Source: Phytopseudomonas daroniae (GTDB taxonomy: Bacteria > Pseudomonadota > Gammaproteobacteria > Pseudomonadales > Pseudomonadaceae). Taken from it: a stretch of DNA of 64,000 nucleotides. Of the stretch, positions 6,925 through 16,640 are shown piece after piece. The position numbers and the translations under genes were made by a program. The stretch's first letter is position 1, and each line of letters starts with the position of its first letter. The notes under the pieces were generated by a model. It had not been told where the DNA came from. It did no database searches and saw nothing but the letters and a program-made list of their open reading frames with translations. The stretch is taken from NCBI RefSeq assembly GCF_004327285.1, contig NZ_QJUI01000017.1, forward strand, positions 1-64,000, in the 5' to 3' direction.

Positions 6925-9477
6925 ATGAATGCGTTCCCCCTCGCTCGACCGGGCAGATACTCGCCCACGCTTCTCGGCCTGCTGATCTGCAGCATGGCCA
7001 GCCAACTGCAGGCTGCCGAGTCGGACACCGTGCTCGGCACGGTGTCGGTGATCTCTACCGGCAACCGCAGCAACACCCTGACCGTGGCCGATAGCCCCTC
7101 GCCCATCGACATCATCAGCGGCGATCAGATCCGCAAGACCGGCAAGGCCAGCCTGCGTGAAGCACTGGGCCGCATCGTGCCGTCGTTCAGCGCCCCAGCC
7201 CAGGCCGGCGGCGGCACCTCGTCATCGGTGCGGCCAGTGTCGATCCGCGGCCTCAGCGGCGATCACCTGCTGGTGCTGGTCAACGGCAAGCGCCGGCACA
7301 ACACCGCCGTCTACAACAACTTCGCCCGCATCGCCAGCGGTAGCGTGCCGGTGGATCTCGACCTGATCCCCACCTCGGCCATCGAGCGCATCGAACTGCT
7401 GCGCGATGGTGCCTCCGCGCAATACGGATCGGACGCCATCGCCGGTGTGCTGAATATCATCCTCAAGAGTCAGGACAGCGGCGGCAGCGCCAGCGTGACC
7501 GTCGGCCAGCAGGAAGACAAACCCGGCGACCTGACCCAGACCGGTATCAACAGCGGCTTTGCCCTCGGCGACAATGGCGGCTTCTTCAACACCTCACTGG
7601 ATATACGCCTGCAAGGGCCGTCCTATGCTGCCGGCGATGCCCAGGGAGCCTGGTATTACCCGGTACTCAATGGCGAACCGGTGCCTTTCGGCACGCCAGG
7701 TGCACAGCCTGATCCTCGCGAGGAATCGGTCGGCCGTCTGTTATCGAAGGGCTACGGGCGCTCCAACCGCGACGAGGTCTACAACCTCTCGTACAACGCC
7801 GAACTGCCCATTCATGACGATCTGACGCTGTACTCCTTCTCGACCTACAGCGACCGTAGCATCGTCGACACTCGCGGCAGCTACCGCGCCACCGCCTTGT
7901 CCTCAATCCCGGAAATCTTTCCCGATGGTTTCAATGCCCAGCGGCTGATCGACGAAAAAGACTTTCAGTTTGCATTAGGCGGCAAGGGCGACTTGGCTGG
8001 CTGGGGTTATGACCTCTCCACCACCTACGGCAAGGACGATGTGCGCCTTGGCGCGCAGAACACCCTCAACTCATCGCTTGGCCCAAGCAGCAAGACGTCG
8101 TTTTACCTGGGCGATCTGAAGTTCGAGCAATGGACGACCAACCTGGACGTCACCCGCCCCTTTGAAATCGGCCTGCCCAAGCCGTTGCAGCTATCGGCAG
8201 GCATCGAGCACCGCTGGGAAAAATACCTGCAGACCGCAGGCGAACCGGACTCCTACCGTGACGGCGGCTATGCCTACCCCGTCGGTCACCCGCGTGCCGG
8301 GCAACGCCCCCTCGCTGGCTTGCAATCCTTTACCGGTACTTCGCCTGCCGACGCCGGCTCGCTGGATCGCGATAGCTACGCCTTCTACATCGATGCCGGC
8401 AGCAACCTGACCGAACGCCTGTACACCAGCGCCGCACTGCGCTTCGAGCATTACGACGACAGCTCCGGCAACACCGCCAGTGGCAAGCTGGCCACCCGTT
8501 ACGAACTGGCCCCGGGCCTGGCCCTGCGCGGCACCTTCAACACCGGTTTTCGCGCGCCGTCGCTGGCCCAGCAGACCTTCTCGGTCACCCAGAATACCAG
8601 CGTGCGCCTGGCCGATGGCACTACCCAGAGCCTGCTCGCACGCTACCTGCCGCCCAGCAGCGTTGCCGCCCAGGCACTGGGCGCCAAGGATCTGGAACCG
8701 GAGAAGTCGACCAACTTCAGCCTCGGCATTTCCTGGGAGCCGACGCGCAACGCCCGCATCACCCTCGACGCCTACCGCATCGAAATCAAGGATCGTATCG
8801 TCAAGAGCGAGATCATTCGCGACAGCGGCACCTCCACGGTGATCCGCGACACCCTCGCCTCCCTCGGCATCAACGACCTGTACTCGGCGCAGTACAACAT
8901 GAACGGCGTCGACACCCGTACCGACGGCGTCGATCTGGTCAGCGAACTGCACAGCGATTACGGCCGTTTCGGCCAGGTGCGCTGGTCGGCGCTGTACAGC
9001 TACAACCGCACCACCATCCGCGATATCAAGCAGAACGGTACGGTCAGCAACCTGCTCGGTAGCGACTACGTGATCTTCGGCCACCAGGCACAGACCGACC
9101 TGACCCAGGGAAGCCCGCGCGACAAACTGGTATTGGGCAGCAACTGGCGCATCGGCGATTTCATCACCGACCTGCAACTGACTCGCTACGGCAAGTACAC
9201 CGAAGCTGGCGCTACAGCCGCAGCGGATCGGCAGTTCAGCGCCAAGTGGATCACCGACCTCGACGTCACCTATCTGCTTACCGACAACCTGTCCGTTTCC
9301 CTTGGTTCCAACAACCTGTTCGGCGTACGCCCTGACAGGCAGACCCCAACCCCAACGGTTACCGGCCTGGGCACAGCCAACCCCACCGAGATCAACAACC
9401 CGGACGAATACGGCGCATTCAGCCCGTACGGCCTCAACGGCGCGTTCTATTACGCGCGCCTTTCCTACGACTGGTAA
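6925..9477 (+). CDS. TonB-dependent outer-membrane receptor
   Basis: 850 residues. The leader runs to LQA before AESDTV. A likely TonB box lies in DTVLGTVSVI, followed by the plug domain (IDIISGDQIRKTGKASLREA, VRPVSIRGLSGDHLLVLVNG, ERIELLRDGASAQYGSDAIAGVLN), then a long beta-barrel ending in the aromatic terminus ARLSYDW. These are standard marks of a 22-strand gated channel driven by TonB-ExbBD. It is followed after 18 bp by the TauD-type dioxygenase and two monooxygenases, so the ligand is more likely an organosulfur compound or its complex than a siderophore. No upstream FecR-like signalling domain is seen. Confidence 0.93.
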   Translation: MNAFPLARPGRYSPTLLGLLICSMASQLQAAESDTVLGTVSVISTGNRSNTLTVADSPSPIDIISGDQIRKTGKASLREALGRIVPSFSAPAQAGGGTSSSVRPVSIRGLSGDHLLVLVNGKRRHNTAVYNNFARIASGSVPVDLDLIPTSAIERIELLRDGASAQYGSDAIAGVLNIILKSQDSGGSASVTVGQQEDKPGDLTQTGINSGFALGDNGGFFNTSLDIRLQGPSYAAGDAQGAWYYPVLNGEPVPFGTPGAQPDPREESVGRLLSKGYGRSNRDEVYNLSYNAELPIHDDLTLYSFSTYSDRSIVDTRGSYRATALSSIPEIFPDGFNAQRLIDEKDFQFALGGKGDLAGWGYDLSTTYGKDDVRLGAQNTLNSSLGPSSKTSFYLGDLKFEQWTTNLDVTRPFEIGLPKPLQLSAGIEHRWEKYLQTAGEPDSYRDGGYAYPVGHPRAGQRPLAGLQSFTGTSPADAGSLDRDSYAFYIDAGSNLTERLYTSAALRFEHYDDSSGNTASGKLATRYELAPGLALRGTFNTGFRAPSLAQQTFSVTQNTSVRLADGTTQSLLARYLPPSSVAAQALGAKDLEPEKSTNFSLGISWEPTRNARITLDAYRIEIKDRIVKSEIIRDSGTSTVIRDTLASLGINDLYSAQYNMNGVDTRTDGVDLVSELHSDYGRFGQVRWSALYSYNRTTIRDIKQNGTVSNLLGSDYVIFGHQAQTDLTQGSPRDKLVLGSNWRIGDFITDLQLTRYGKYTEAGATAAADRQFSAKWITDLDVTYLLTDNLSVSLGSNNLFGVRPDRQTPTPTVTGLGTANPTEINNPDEYGAFSPYGLNGAFYYARLSYDW

Positions 9478-9495
9478 CAAAAAGAGGACAGCACC

Positions 9496-10356
9496 ATGCC
9501 CGCAGAAAACGTCGTCGCACTCACCGAAACCCTCAAGGTCACCCCGCTGGAGCCGACCGTCGGCGCCGAAATAAGCGGTGTAGACCTGAGCAAGCCACTC
9601 TCCCCGCTGCAGCGGGACGAGATTCACGCCCTGCTGCTCAGGCACAAGGTGATTTTCTTCCGCGACCAACACATCAGCAGCGAACAGCAGATCGCCTTCG
9701 CCGCTCAGTTCGGCGAGCTGTATGAGCACCCGACCACCCAGAAGCAGGACAGCAACAAGCCCCAGGCGCACCTGATTCTCGCCAGCCAGGCCAAGGAAGC
9801 CTACGGCGATGCGCGCAAGGGTCGCTGGCACACCGACACCAGCTGGATGCTCAAGCCCACCTACGGTGCGGTGCTACGTGCCGTATCGCTGCCAGAACTG
9901 GGCGGCGACACAGTGTGGGCCGACGCCGGCCTGGTCTACCGCGGCCTGTCCGACGAACTCAAGGCACGTATCGACAACCTCTACATTACCCACAACTTCA
10001 AATCCTCGCTGGACAGGGTCGGCTATCACTACCCGATCCTCGCCCACCCGCTGGTACGCACCCATCCGGAAACCGGCGAAGACGCCCTCTTCATCAACTT
10101 CTCCATGTCGCCCCAGGTGATCGGCTGGTCGGTCGAGGAAAGCCGTGCCCTGGTCGCCGAGCTGCTCAAGGAATTCAGCAACCCGGAGTACCAGGTGCGT
10201 TTCAAATGGACACCGGGCACCATCGCCTTCTGGGACAACCGTGCCCTGCTGCATTACCCGGTCTACAACTACGGCGACTTCGACCGGGTGATGGAACGCG
10301 TACTGATCGCCGATGACGACATCCCCCACCGTGTGCGCAAGCAGGCGGCGGTCTGA
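9496..10356 (+). CDS. TauD/TfdA-family Fe(II)/2-oxoglutarate dioxygenase
   Basis: 286 residues, the normal TauD length. The iron-binding H112-x-D114 is in RWHTDTSWM and the distal histidine H253 in NRALLHYP; R268 (in RVMERVLI) fits the 2-oxoglutarate salt bridge. Such enzymes hydroxylate the carbon next to a sulfonate or sulfate and release sulfite or sulfate plus an aldehyde. It is in an operon behind a TonB receptor, and its TGA overlaps the ATG of the next monooxygenase by one base. Taurine, alkyl sulfate and other sulfonates are all possible substrates. Confidence 0.9.
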   Translation: MPAENVVALTETLKVTPLEPTVGAEISGVDLSKPLSPLQRDEIHALLLRHKVIFFRDQHISSEQQIAFAAQFGELYEHPTTQKQDSNKPQAHLILASQAKEAYGDARKGRWHTDTSWMLKPTYGAVLRAVSLPELGGDTVWADAGLVYRGLSDELKARIDNLYITHNFKSSLDRVGYHYPILAHPLVRTHPETGEDALFINFSMSPQVIGWSVEESRALVAELLKEFSNPEYQVRFKWTPGTIAFWDNRALLHYPVYNYGDFDRVMERVLIADDDIPHRVRKQAAV

Positions 10357-11717
10357 TGGCACGGCAACTGCACCTGGCGCTGTTCGTCAGCCATGCCGGC
10401 TCGCATCTGGCGGGCTGGCGTCTGCCCCAGGCCGAAGTCGGCAATGCCCTGGATATCCGTTATTACCAACGCCTCGCCGAACAGGCCGAAGCGGCCAAAC
10501 TGGACATGCTGTTCGTCGCCGACAAACTGGCCCTGGACGACATCCACGGCGGCTCGTTCGATGCTGCGGTGACCTGGCGCCCCAGCGGTTCGCCGGAACC
10601 GCTGGCACTGCTGTCGGCGCTCAGTGTGCTGACCTCGCACATCGGCCTGGGCGCCACGGTGTCCACCAGCTATCACCAGCCGTTCCATGTCGCCCGCCAG
10701 TTCGCCACCCTGGATCACTTCAGCGGTGGCCGCGTTGCGTGGAACGCGGTGACTTCGGTGAACGACGGCGAAGCGCGCAACTTCGGCCTCGAGCAGCACC
10801 TTAGCCATGCCGAACGCTACACCAAGGCCGCCGAATTCCTCGATGTGGTGCGCACCCTCTGGGACACCTGGGAAGACGATGCTCTGCTGGTCGACAAGGC
10901 CAGCGGCCGCTATGCCGATGCCAGCAAGTTGCATTACGCCGATCACCAGGGGGACTGGTTCAAGGTGCGCGGCCCGCTCAACTTGCCGCGCCCACCGCAA
11001 GGTCATCCGGTGCTGATCCAGGCCGGCGTGTCGTCGGCGTTTCAATCCCTGGCCGCGCGCAATGCCGAGGTGGTCTTCCCGGTGCAATCGACGCTGGAAA
11101 AGGCCAAGGCGTTCTACCGCGAATTCAAGGCGCAGGTGGTCGCCGCCGGGCGCCAGGTCGACGACGTCAAGGTGCTGCCCGGTCTCTACCCGATCATCGC
11201 CGACACCGACGAACAGGCGCAGGCACTGGCCAATGAGCTGGACGAACTGATCCTGCCGATCGCCGGCCTGGCCTTCATGTCGGCGAGCATGAACTACGAC
11301 CTTGCCCAGCATGATCCCAAGGCACCGGTACCGGATATCCGTGCGCACATCCGCGGCAGCAAGGGTCGCTTCGATGGGGTGATCGGCAACGCCATCGAAG
11401 CCGGCTGGACGCTGGAACAGCTCGGCCGCTGGTACGCCTCCAGCCTGGCCTTCGCCAAGTTCATCGGCTCGCCACAGACGGTCGCTGACCAGATGCAGCA
11501 ATGGCTGGAACAAGACGCCGCCGACGGCTTCGTGATCATGCCGCCGTACATGCCCGGTGGCGCCGAACGCTTCCTCGAACAGGTAGTACCGGAGCTGCAA
11601 CGGCGTGGAATCTTCCGCCGCGAGTATCAGGGCAGCACGCTGCGTGAACACCTGGGCCTGCGCTCACCGAGCTCGTCCCACTCTCCATCCATAAGCAACA
11701 CCAGGAGCACACCGTGA
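10356..11717 (+). CDS. LLM-class flavin-dependent monooxygenase, DszA/SnaA-like
   Basis: 453 residues. The block GGRVAWNAVTSVNDGEARNF (about residues 125-144) is close to the corresponding block of dibenzothiophene-sulfone monooxygenase DszA and pristinamycin SnaA, closer than the other copies in this island. Other family blocks are SPEPLALLSALSVLTSHI, PLNLPRPPQGHPVLIQAG and RREYQGSTLREHLGL. The ATG overlaps the TauD-type stop (TGATG), and its own stop overlaps the GTG of the next monooxygenase. It needs FMNH2 from a separate reductase. A sulfone or cyclic sulfur substrate is an inference. Confidence 0.9.
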   Translation: MARQLHLALFVSHAGSHLAGWRLPQAEVGNALDIRYYQRLAEQAEAAKLDMLFVADKLALDDIHGGSFDAAVTWRPSGSPEPLALLSALSVLTSHIGLGATVSTSYHQPFHVARQFATLDHFSGGRVAWNAVTSVNDGEARNFGLEQHLSHAERYTKAAEFLDVVRTLWDTWEDDALLVDKASGRYADASKLHYADHQGDWFKVRGPLNLPRPPQGHPVLIQAGVSSAFQSLAARNAEVVFPVQSTLEKAKAFYREFKAQVVAAGRQVDDVKVLPGLYPIIADTDEQAQALANELDELILPIAGLAFMSASMNYDLAQHDPKAPVPDIRAHIRGSKGRFDGVIGNAIEAGWTLEQLGRWYASSLAFAKFIGSPQTVADQMQQWLEQDAADGFVIMPPYMPGGAERFLEQVVPELQRRGIFRREYQGSTLREHLGLRSPSSSHSPSISNTRSTP

Positions 11718-13084
11718 GCCAATCCCATGGCCAATTGAAACTCGGCCTGCTGTTCAATGCGCCTGGCAATGACCCGGCCAGCACCAGCGCCGATGAGCGG
11801 AACCAGGCCCGGCAGACCGGTCTGGCGCACTACATCGAAACCACCCTGGCGATGGAGCGAGCCAGGTTCGACTTCGTCATGGTCGCCGACGTTGCCTTCC
11901 AGGAAACCGCCCACCCACAGGTACCGCGCCCCGAGCCGATCACCCTGTTCGCGGCTCTGGCCGGTGTTACCCGGCACATCGGCCTGGTGCCCACGGTATC
12001 GACCACCTTCACCGCGCCGTTCAACCTGGCCCGGCAGATGCTATCGCTGGACAACCTCAGCGGCGGCCGGGCGGCCTGGAACGTAGTGACCTCCAGCGCC
12101 GGCGAGCGCAACTTCGGCAACCAGCCGCTGCCCCTGCACAGCGAACGTTACCGTCGCGCCCTGGAGCACGTCGAGGTGGTGCGCAAACTCTGGGACTCTT
12201 GGCAGGACGATGCGCTGGTCAACGACCACGGCCGGCACATCGCCGTGGACGCCGGGCGCATTCACCGCATCGCTCACCAGGGCGAGTTCTATCAAGTCGA
12301 AGGGCCACTGAATCTATCCCGTTCGCCCCAGGGCCATCCGGTGCTGTTCCAGGCTGGCTCGTCCGCCGACGGCAAGGCCTTTGCCGCTCATTTCGCCGAG
12401 GCCATCTATACCGCTCAGCACAGCATTGCCGAGGGCAAGCAGTTCTACGACGATCTCAAGAGCCAGGTGCGCCACTTGGGCCGCGATCCGGCGCACATCA
12501 ATATCCTGCCCGGCCTGAGCACGGTGATCGCCGATTCGGACGAAGCCGCCCGGCGCCTCAACGAGCAGATCCTCGACAACCTCGGCCCGCAAGCCCTCGA
12601 TGCCCTGGCCAAGCAGCTTGGCGGCATCGACCTCAGCGACCTGGAGCCGCACCACACCATTCCAGCCGAGCGCCTGCCCGCAGTGCTGTCGGTCGAGGGC
12701 CGGCAGAGCCGCTACGAGGTGTTCCGCCAGCACGCCGTGGAACAACGCTGGACGCTGCGCCAACTACTGGAACTGCAGGCCGGCTCGGCTGGCCATGGAC
12801 GCATCGTCGGCAGCCCCGAGCGAGTCGCCGATCACATCGAACGCTGGTTCCTCCAGGGCGCGGCCGACGGTTTCATCGTCATGCCCGGCCAGGGTCTGGA
12901 GGGCGCTCTGATTTTCGCCGAACAGGTGGTGCCGATCCTTCAGCGCCGTGGCCTGTTTCGCAACGAGTACCAGACCGACACCCTGCGCGGCCATCTGGGT
13001 CTGCCCATTCCTCGCAGCCGCTACAACCGCGATACCGAGCTCGCTGATCAGAAAGCTGGTGTTCCCGCGCAAAGCGCCCAGTGA
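11714..13084 (+). CDS. LLM-class flavin-dependent monooxygenase (NtaA/SnaA/DszA family), GTG start
   Basis: 456 residues starting at a GTG that overlaps the previous stop (GTGA). The N-terminus MSQSHGQLKLGLLFNAPGND differs from its neighbours, and the region around residues 15-45 is shorter in charged blocks, but GGRAAWNVVTSSAGERNFG, PLNLSRSPQGHPVLFQAGSS and FRNEYQTDTLRGHLGLPIP place it in the same family. The tail of about 15 residues past the family end is low in conservation. It is the last gene before the second TonB receptor, 45 bp away. It is the tandem neighbour of the DszA-like enzyme, so the two could oxidise successive intermediates. Confidence 0.9.
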   Translation: MSQSHGQLKLGLLFNAPGNDPASTSADERNQARQTGLAHYIETTLAMERARFDFVMVADVAFQETAHPQVPRPEPITLFAALAGVTRHIGLVPTVSTTFTAPFNLARQMLSLDNLSGGRAAWNVVTSSAGERNFGNQPLPLHSERYRRALEHVEVVRKLWDSWQDDALVNDHGRHIAVDAGRIHRIAHQGEFYQVEGPLNLSRSPQGHPVLFQAGSSADGKAFAAHFAEAIYTAQHSIAEGKQFYDDLKSQVRHLGRDPAHINILPGLSTVIADSDEAARRLNEQILDNLGPQALDALAKQLGGIDLSDLEPHHTIPAERLPAVLSVEGRQSRYEVFRQHAVEQRWTLRQLLELQAGSAGHGRIVGSPERVADHIERWFLQGAADGFIVMPGQGLEGALIFAEQVVPILQRRGLFRNEYQTDTLRGHLGLPIPRSRYNRDTELADQKAGVPAQSAQ

Positions 13085-13129
13085 CTCATCGCCCTACCAA
13101 TACGCCCCATAACCAGAAAGAGCCCTTGC

Positions 13130-15274
13130 ATGCACACCTATACGCAGTCTGCGAGCCTTGCCCGCAAGCACCTGGCCGTGTCGATCAGCGCCGCTCTCAT
13201 GAGTCTGATCTCCCACGGTTCGGCCAATGCCGCCAGCACCACATCGACAGAAGATGAAAACACCACCCTTGAAACCGTGGTGATCGAGCAGAAAAAACTC
13301 ACCCCCACTGCAGAGGCCGAGACTCGGCTGCGCAACATTCCCGGCGGCGCCAGTGTGGTCAGTGGCGAGGAGCTGGAGAAAGGTCGCGCCGCGCCCCAGG
13401 ACATCTTCGCCTATCAACCGGGCGTATTCGTACAGAATGTCGGTGGCAACGACGGCATCCACGTCTCCATCCGTGGTTCGGGCATTCTCTCCAACGTCGG
13501 CAACATGCCGCTGGGCATCAAGTACCTGGTCGACGGCCTGCCGTTGACCGGCCCAGGTGGCGCCTCTTACGAACTGTTCGAGCCGCTGGGCCTGGATCAC
13601 ACCGAAGTACTGCGAGGCGCCAACGCCTTCGAATACGGTGCACTTTCTCTCGGCGGTGCGGTGAACTTCGTCAGCCGCAGCGGCTACACCGCGCCCGGCA
13701 CCCGCCTGCACCTGGAAGGCGGCAGTTTCGGCTATCACAAGTCGCAGATCGCCACCGGCGGCGTGATCGGCGATGCCGACTACTACATCAACATCACCGA
13801 ATCGCGGCGCGACGGCTTCCAGGAACAGACCTTCAAGAAATCCGAAGGCTTCAGCTCCAACTTCGGCTACCGCTTCAATCCTAACCTGGAGAGCCGCGTG
13901 TTCCTGCGCTATCGCGAGGAATACCACGAAGCCTCCGGCGCACTGACCCGCACGCAATTACGCGACGACCGCAAGCAGACCAGCGCCGCCTTTCGCATCG
14001 GCCGCAACCTGGTCGACAAGTACGGCTCGCTCCAAGTCGGCAGCCGCACCACCTGGCAGATCGACGATACCTCCAGCCTGGAATTCGGCGTCGGTTACTA
14101 CAAGATGCCGCAGCGTCTGAATACCTATAGCGCCGCACCCAGTTCTTCGGACTACCGTGACCTGAGCGCCACCGTGCGCTACCAGCGCAACGACGAACTG
14201 TTCGGCCTGGACAGCGAAACCACCCTCGGCTGGTTCCAGACCCGGCAGACCACTGGCCGTACCGACACCTACCGCCGCAACACCGACGGAACGCTGACGC
14301 GCACCAAGTACAACCGCTACAAGGGCTCGCTGGACAACGTCTTCGCCCTGGGCAATACCCTTAGCCTGACCCCCGATGTGAAGCTGCTCAGCGGCCTGTC
14401 GGCGATCCAGGTCAAACGCGACGTGTCCATCGAACAGAGCGCGGCGCCGATCAACACCGGCCAGTCCGGCGATGTGGATTACGACAAATGGAGCCTGGCG
14501 CCGCGCCTGGGCGTGACCTGGCAGGCCACCCCCGAACTTCAGTTGTTTGCCAACGTCAGTCGCTCGCTGAACCCGGCCGCTACCTGGCAATACTCTCCTT
14601 CGACCTACGCCACCAACCTCAACTACGTCAAACCGCTGGTGGATCAGAAGGCCAATACCGTGGAGTTCGGCCTGCGCGCCACCGGCGAAGGCTACGATGC
14701 CAGCCTGGCTATCTACCGCGCCTGGGTGAAGGACGAACTGCTGACCGTCGAACTGGCCCCGGCGACCGGCACCAGCGCCGCCCTGACCAGCGCTTTCAAC
14801 GGTAGCCCGACCATCCACCAGGGCATCGAGGCAGGGCTGACCAACACCCTTTGGGCCAACGCCGGCGACCAGATTCTGCTGCGCCAGGCCTACACGTTCA
14901 ACGACTTCCACTTCCGTGACGACAGCGTGTTCGGCAGCAATCAGTTGCCCGGCGTGCCGCGCCACTATTACCAGGCCGAGTTGCGTTACGAGCAGGCCAG
15001 TGGTTTCTCCGCCGGGCTCAACCTGACCGCCGCCTCGAGCTACTACGTGGACTTCGCCAATACCTTCAAGGCCAGCGGCTACGCCCTGCTCGGTGCGCGC
15101 CTGGGCTATGCGCCGAGCAAGCAATGGTCGTTGCTCCTCGACTTGACCAACCTCACCGACAAGACCTACGCCTCCGGCACCGCCACCGTCTACAACGCCC
15201 AGGGCAACGACGTGGCGGTGTTCTACCCCGGCGATGGCCGTGCGGCCGTGGCTGGCGTGAACTACACCTTTTGA
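13130..15274 (+). CDS. TonB-dependent outer-membrane receptor
   Basis: 714 residues with a leader ending ANA before ASTTSTEDE. ETVVIEQKK is a good TonB-box candidate. The plug domain shows GGASVVSGEELEKGR, VSIRGSGIL and DHTEVLRGANAFEYGALSLG; the barrel closes with AGVNYTF, the phenylalanine expected at an outer-membrane protein end. It is clearly different in length and sequence from the 850-residue receptor at 6925. It leads a second module, followed by a monooxygenase and a lipoprotein-type sulfonate binder, which suggests a second uptake specificity. Confidence 0.92.
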   Translation: MHTYTQSASLARKHLAVSISAALMSLISHGSANAASTTSTEDENTTLETVVIEQKKLTPTAEAETRLRNIPGGASVVSGEELEKGRAAPQDIFAYQPGVFVQNVGGNDGIHVSIRGSGILSNVGNMPLGIKYLVDGLPLTGPGGASYELFEPLGLDHTEVLRGANAFEYGALSLGGAVNFVSRSGYTAPGTRLHLEGGSFGYHKSQIATGGVIGDADYYINITESRRDGFQEQTFKKSEGFSSNFGYRFNPNLESRVFLRYREEYHEASGALTRTQLRDDRKQTSAAFRIGRNLVDKYGSLQVGSRTTWQIDDTSSLEFGVGYYKMPQRLNTYSAAPSSSDYRDLSATVRYQRNDELFGLDSETTLGWFQTRQTTGRTDTYRRNTDGTLTRTKYNRYKGSLDNVFALGNTLSLTPDVKLLSGLSAIQVKRDVSIEQSAAPINTGQSGDVDYDKWSLAPRLGVTWQATPELQLFANVSRSLNPAATWQYSPSTYATNLNYVKPLVDQKANTVEFGLRATGEGYDASLAIYRAWVKDELLTVELAPATGTSAALTSAFNGSPTIHQGIEAGLTNTLWANAGDQILLRQAYTFNDFHFRDDSVFGSNQLPGVPRHYYQAELRYEQASGFSAGLNLTAASSYYVDFANTFKASGYALLGARLGYAPSKQWSLLLDLTNLTDKTYASGTATVYNAQGNDVAVFYPGDGRAAVAGVNYTF

Positions 15275-15279
15275 GCGTA

Positions 15280-16635
15280 ATGACCATGACCCGACAATTG
15301 AAACTCGGCGCTTTCCTCTTCGCTCCCGGCAACCACGCCGGCGGCTGGCGCCATCCCGACGCGCAGCCGCAAACCGACATGGATTTCGCCGCCTACCTGC
15401 ATCTGACCCAAGTCGCCGAGCGCGGCAAGTTCGACACCGTATTCTTCCAGGACACCAGTGCGGTACCAGGTGACACTCTGGCCGACGGTGGTCGTACCGG
15501 CTTCGCCCGGGCGGTGTACCTCGAACCGGTGTCACTGATCGCCGCGCTGGCCAGCGTGACCCGCAACATCGGCCTGATCTCCACGGCGACCACCACCTAC
15601 AACGAGCCGTATCACATCGCTCGCAAGTTCGCCTCCATCGACCATATCAGTGGCGGGCGCGCCGGCTGGAACCTGGTGACCTCGCAGATCGAGGACGAGG
15701 CCGGTAACTTCGGCCGCGACCACCACCTGCTGCACGCCAAGCGCTACGCCCGCGCCGAGGAATTCCACGACGTGGTACGCGGCCTGTGGGACAGCTGGGA
15801 GGACGACGCCCTGGAACGTAACAAGGCAGATCGTTATTTCGATCCGCAGAAGGTGCATCGCCTCGACCACCAGGGCGAACACTTCCGTGTACGCGGCCCA
15901 CTGAACGTGGCGCGCACTCCCCAGGGCCACCCCATCGTGTCCCAGGCCGGAGCCTCGGAAGCCGGCCGCGAACTAGCTGCACGCACCGCCGACCTGGTAT
16001 TCACCGCCGCCCTCACCCTGGAAGAAGCCCAAGCCTTCTACCGCGACGTGAAAGCCCGTACACGCAGGCATGGCCGCAACCCCGAGCACATCAAGATCAT
16101 GCCAGGTCTGCTGCCCATCGTTGGCCGTACCGAGGAGGAAGCCAAGGCCAAGTACCAGCAACTCATCGACCTGCTGCCAGCGGATCTGGGCATCAAACCC
16201 ATCGCCCGCCTGGCCGGCGACCTGGATCTGTCGCAGTACCCACTGGACGGCCCACTGCCCGACCTGCCGGCGAACAATTCTGCCATCGGACGGCAGAAGC
16301 TGCTGGTCGACCTGGCGCGCCGGGAGAATCTGACCATCCGCCAACTGGCCCAGCACTTCGCCTGCGCCGGTGGTCACCGGGTGGTCTACGGCACGCCGGT
16401 AACCATCGTCGACCAGATGCAGGAATGGCTGGAAAACGAGGGTGCCGATGGCTTCATCATCCAGTTCCCGTTCTTCCCCACACCGCTGGAAGACTTCGTC
16501 GAACTGTTGGTTCCCGAACTACAGCGGCGTGGTATTTACCGCCAGGAATACGAGGGCACAACGCTGCGTGAGAACCTCGGTATTCCACGTCCTGTTCACC
16601 CCGCGCAACATCGCGCACCCGAAGCATTACGGTGA
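15280..16635 (+). CDS. LLM-class flavin-dependent monooxygenase (NtaA/SnaA/DszA family)
   Basis: 451 residues from ATG 15280 (MTMTRQLKLGAFLFAPGN); an ATG at 15286 is the alternative. Marks are HHLLHAKRYARAEEFHDVV, GGRAGWNLVTSQIEDEAGNF, PLNVARTPQGHPIVSQAG and RQEYEGTTLRENLGIPRP. The acidic insert in the NVVTS region and the RGKFDTVFFQDTSAV strand resemble EmoA/DszA-like members. It starts 5 bases after the receptor stop and its TGA overlaps the GTG that opens the next frame. Reduced flavin must come from a partner such as the reductases at 20726 or 21764. Confidence 0.9.
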   Translation: MTMTRQLKLGAFLFAPGNHAGGWRHPDAQPQTDMDFAAYLHLTQVAERGKFDTVFFQDTSAVPGDTLADGGRTGFARAVYLEPVSLIAALASVTRNIGLISTATTTYNEPYHIARKFASIDHISGGRAGWNLVTSQIEDEAGNFGRDHHLLHAKRYARAEEFHDVVRGLWDSWEDDALERNKADRYFDPQKVHRLDHQGEHFRVRGPLNVARTPQGHPIVSQAGASEAGRELAARTADLVFTAALTLEEAQAFYRDVKARTRRHGRNPEHIKIMPGLLPIVGRTEEEAKAKYQQLIDLLPADLGIKPIARLAGDLDLSQYPLDGPLPDLPANNSAIGRQKLLVDLARRENLTIRQLAQHFACAGGHRVVYGTPVTIVDQMQEWLENEGADGFIIQFPFFPTPLEDFVELLVPELQRRGIYRQEYEGTTLRENLGIPRPVHPAQHRAPEALR

Positions 16636-16640
16636 TCGTC

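Noticed and set aside
8191..9831. Long open frame of over 500 codons antisense to the first TonB receptor
   Set aside because: It overlaps a clear receptor gene in a high-GC frame where antisense stops are rare, and its product is valine/glycine-rich with no domain.
10269..11651. Minus-strand open frame of 460 codons across the DszA-like gene
   Set aside because: It is antisense to a well-supported monooxygenase and has no start context or domain.
13958..15535. Minus-strand open frame of over 500 codons across the second TonB receptor
   Set aside because: It shadows the receptor and the start of the next monooxygenase and shows no family pattern.
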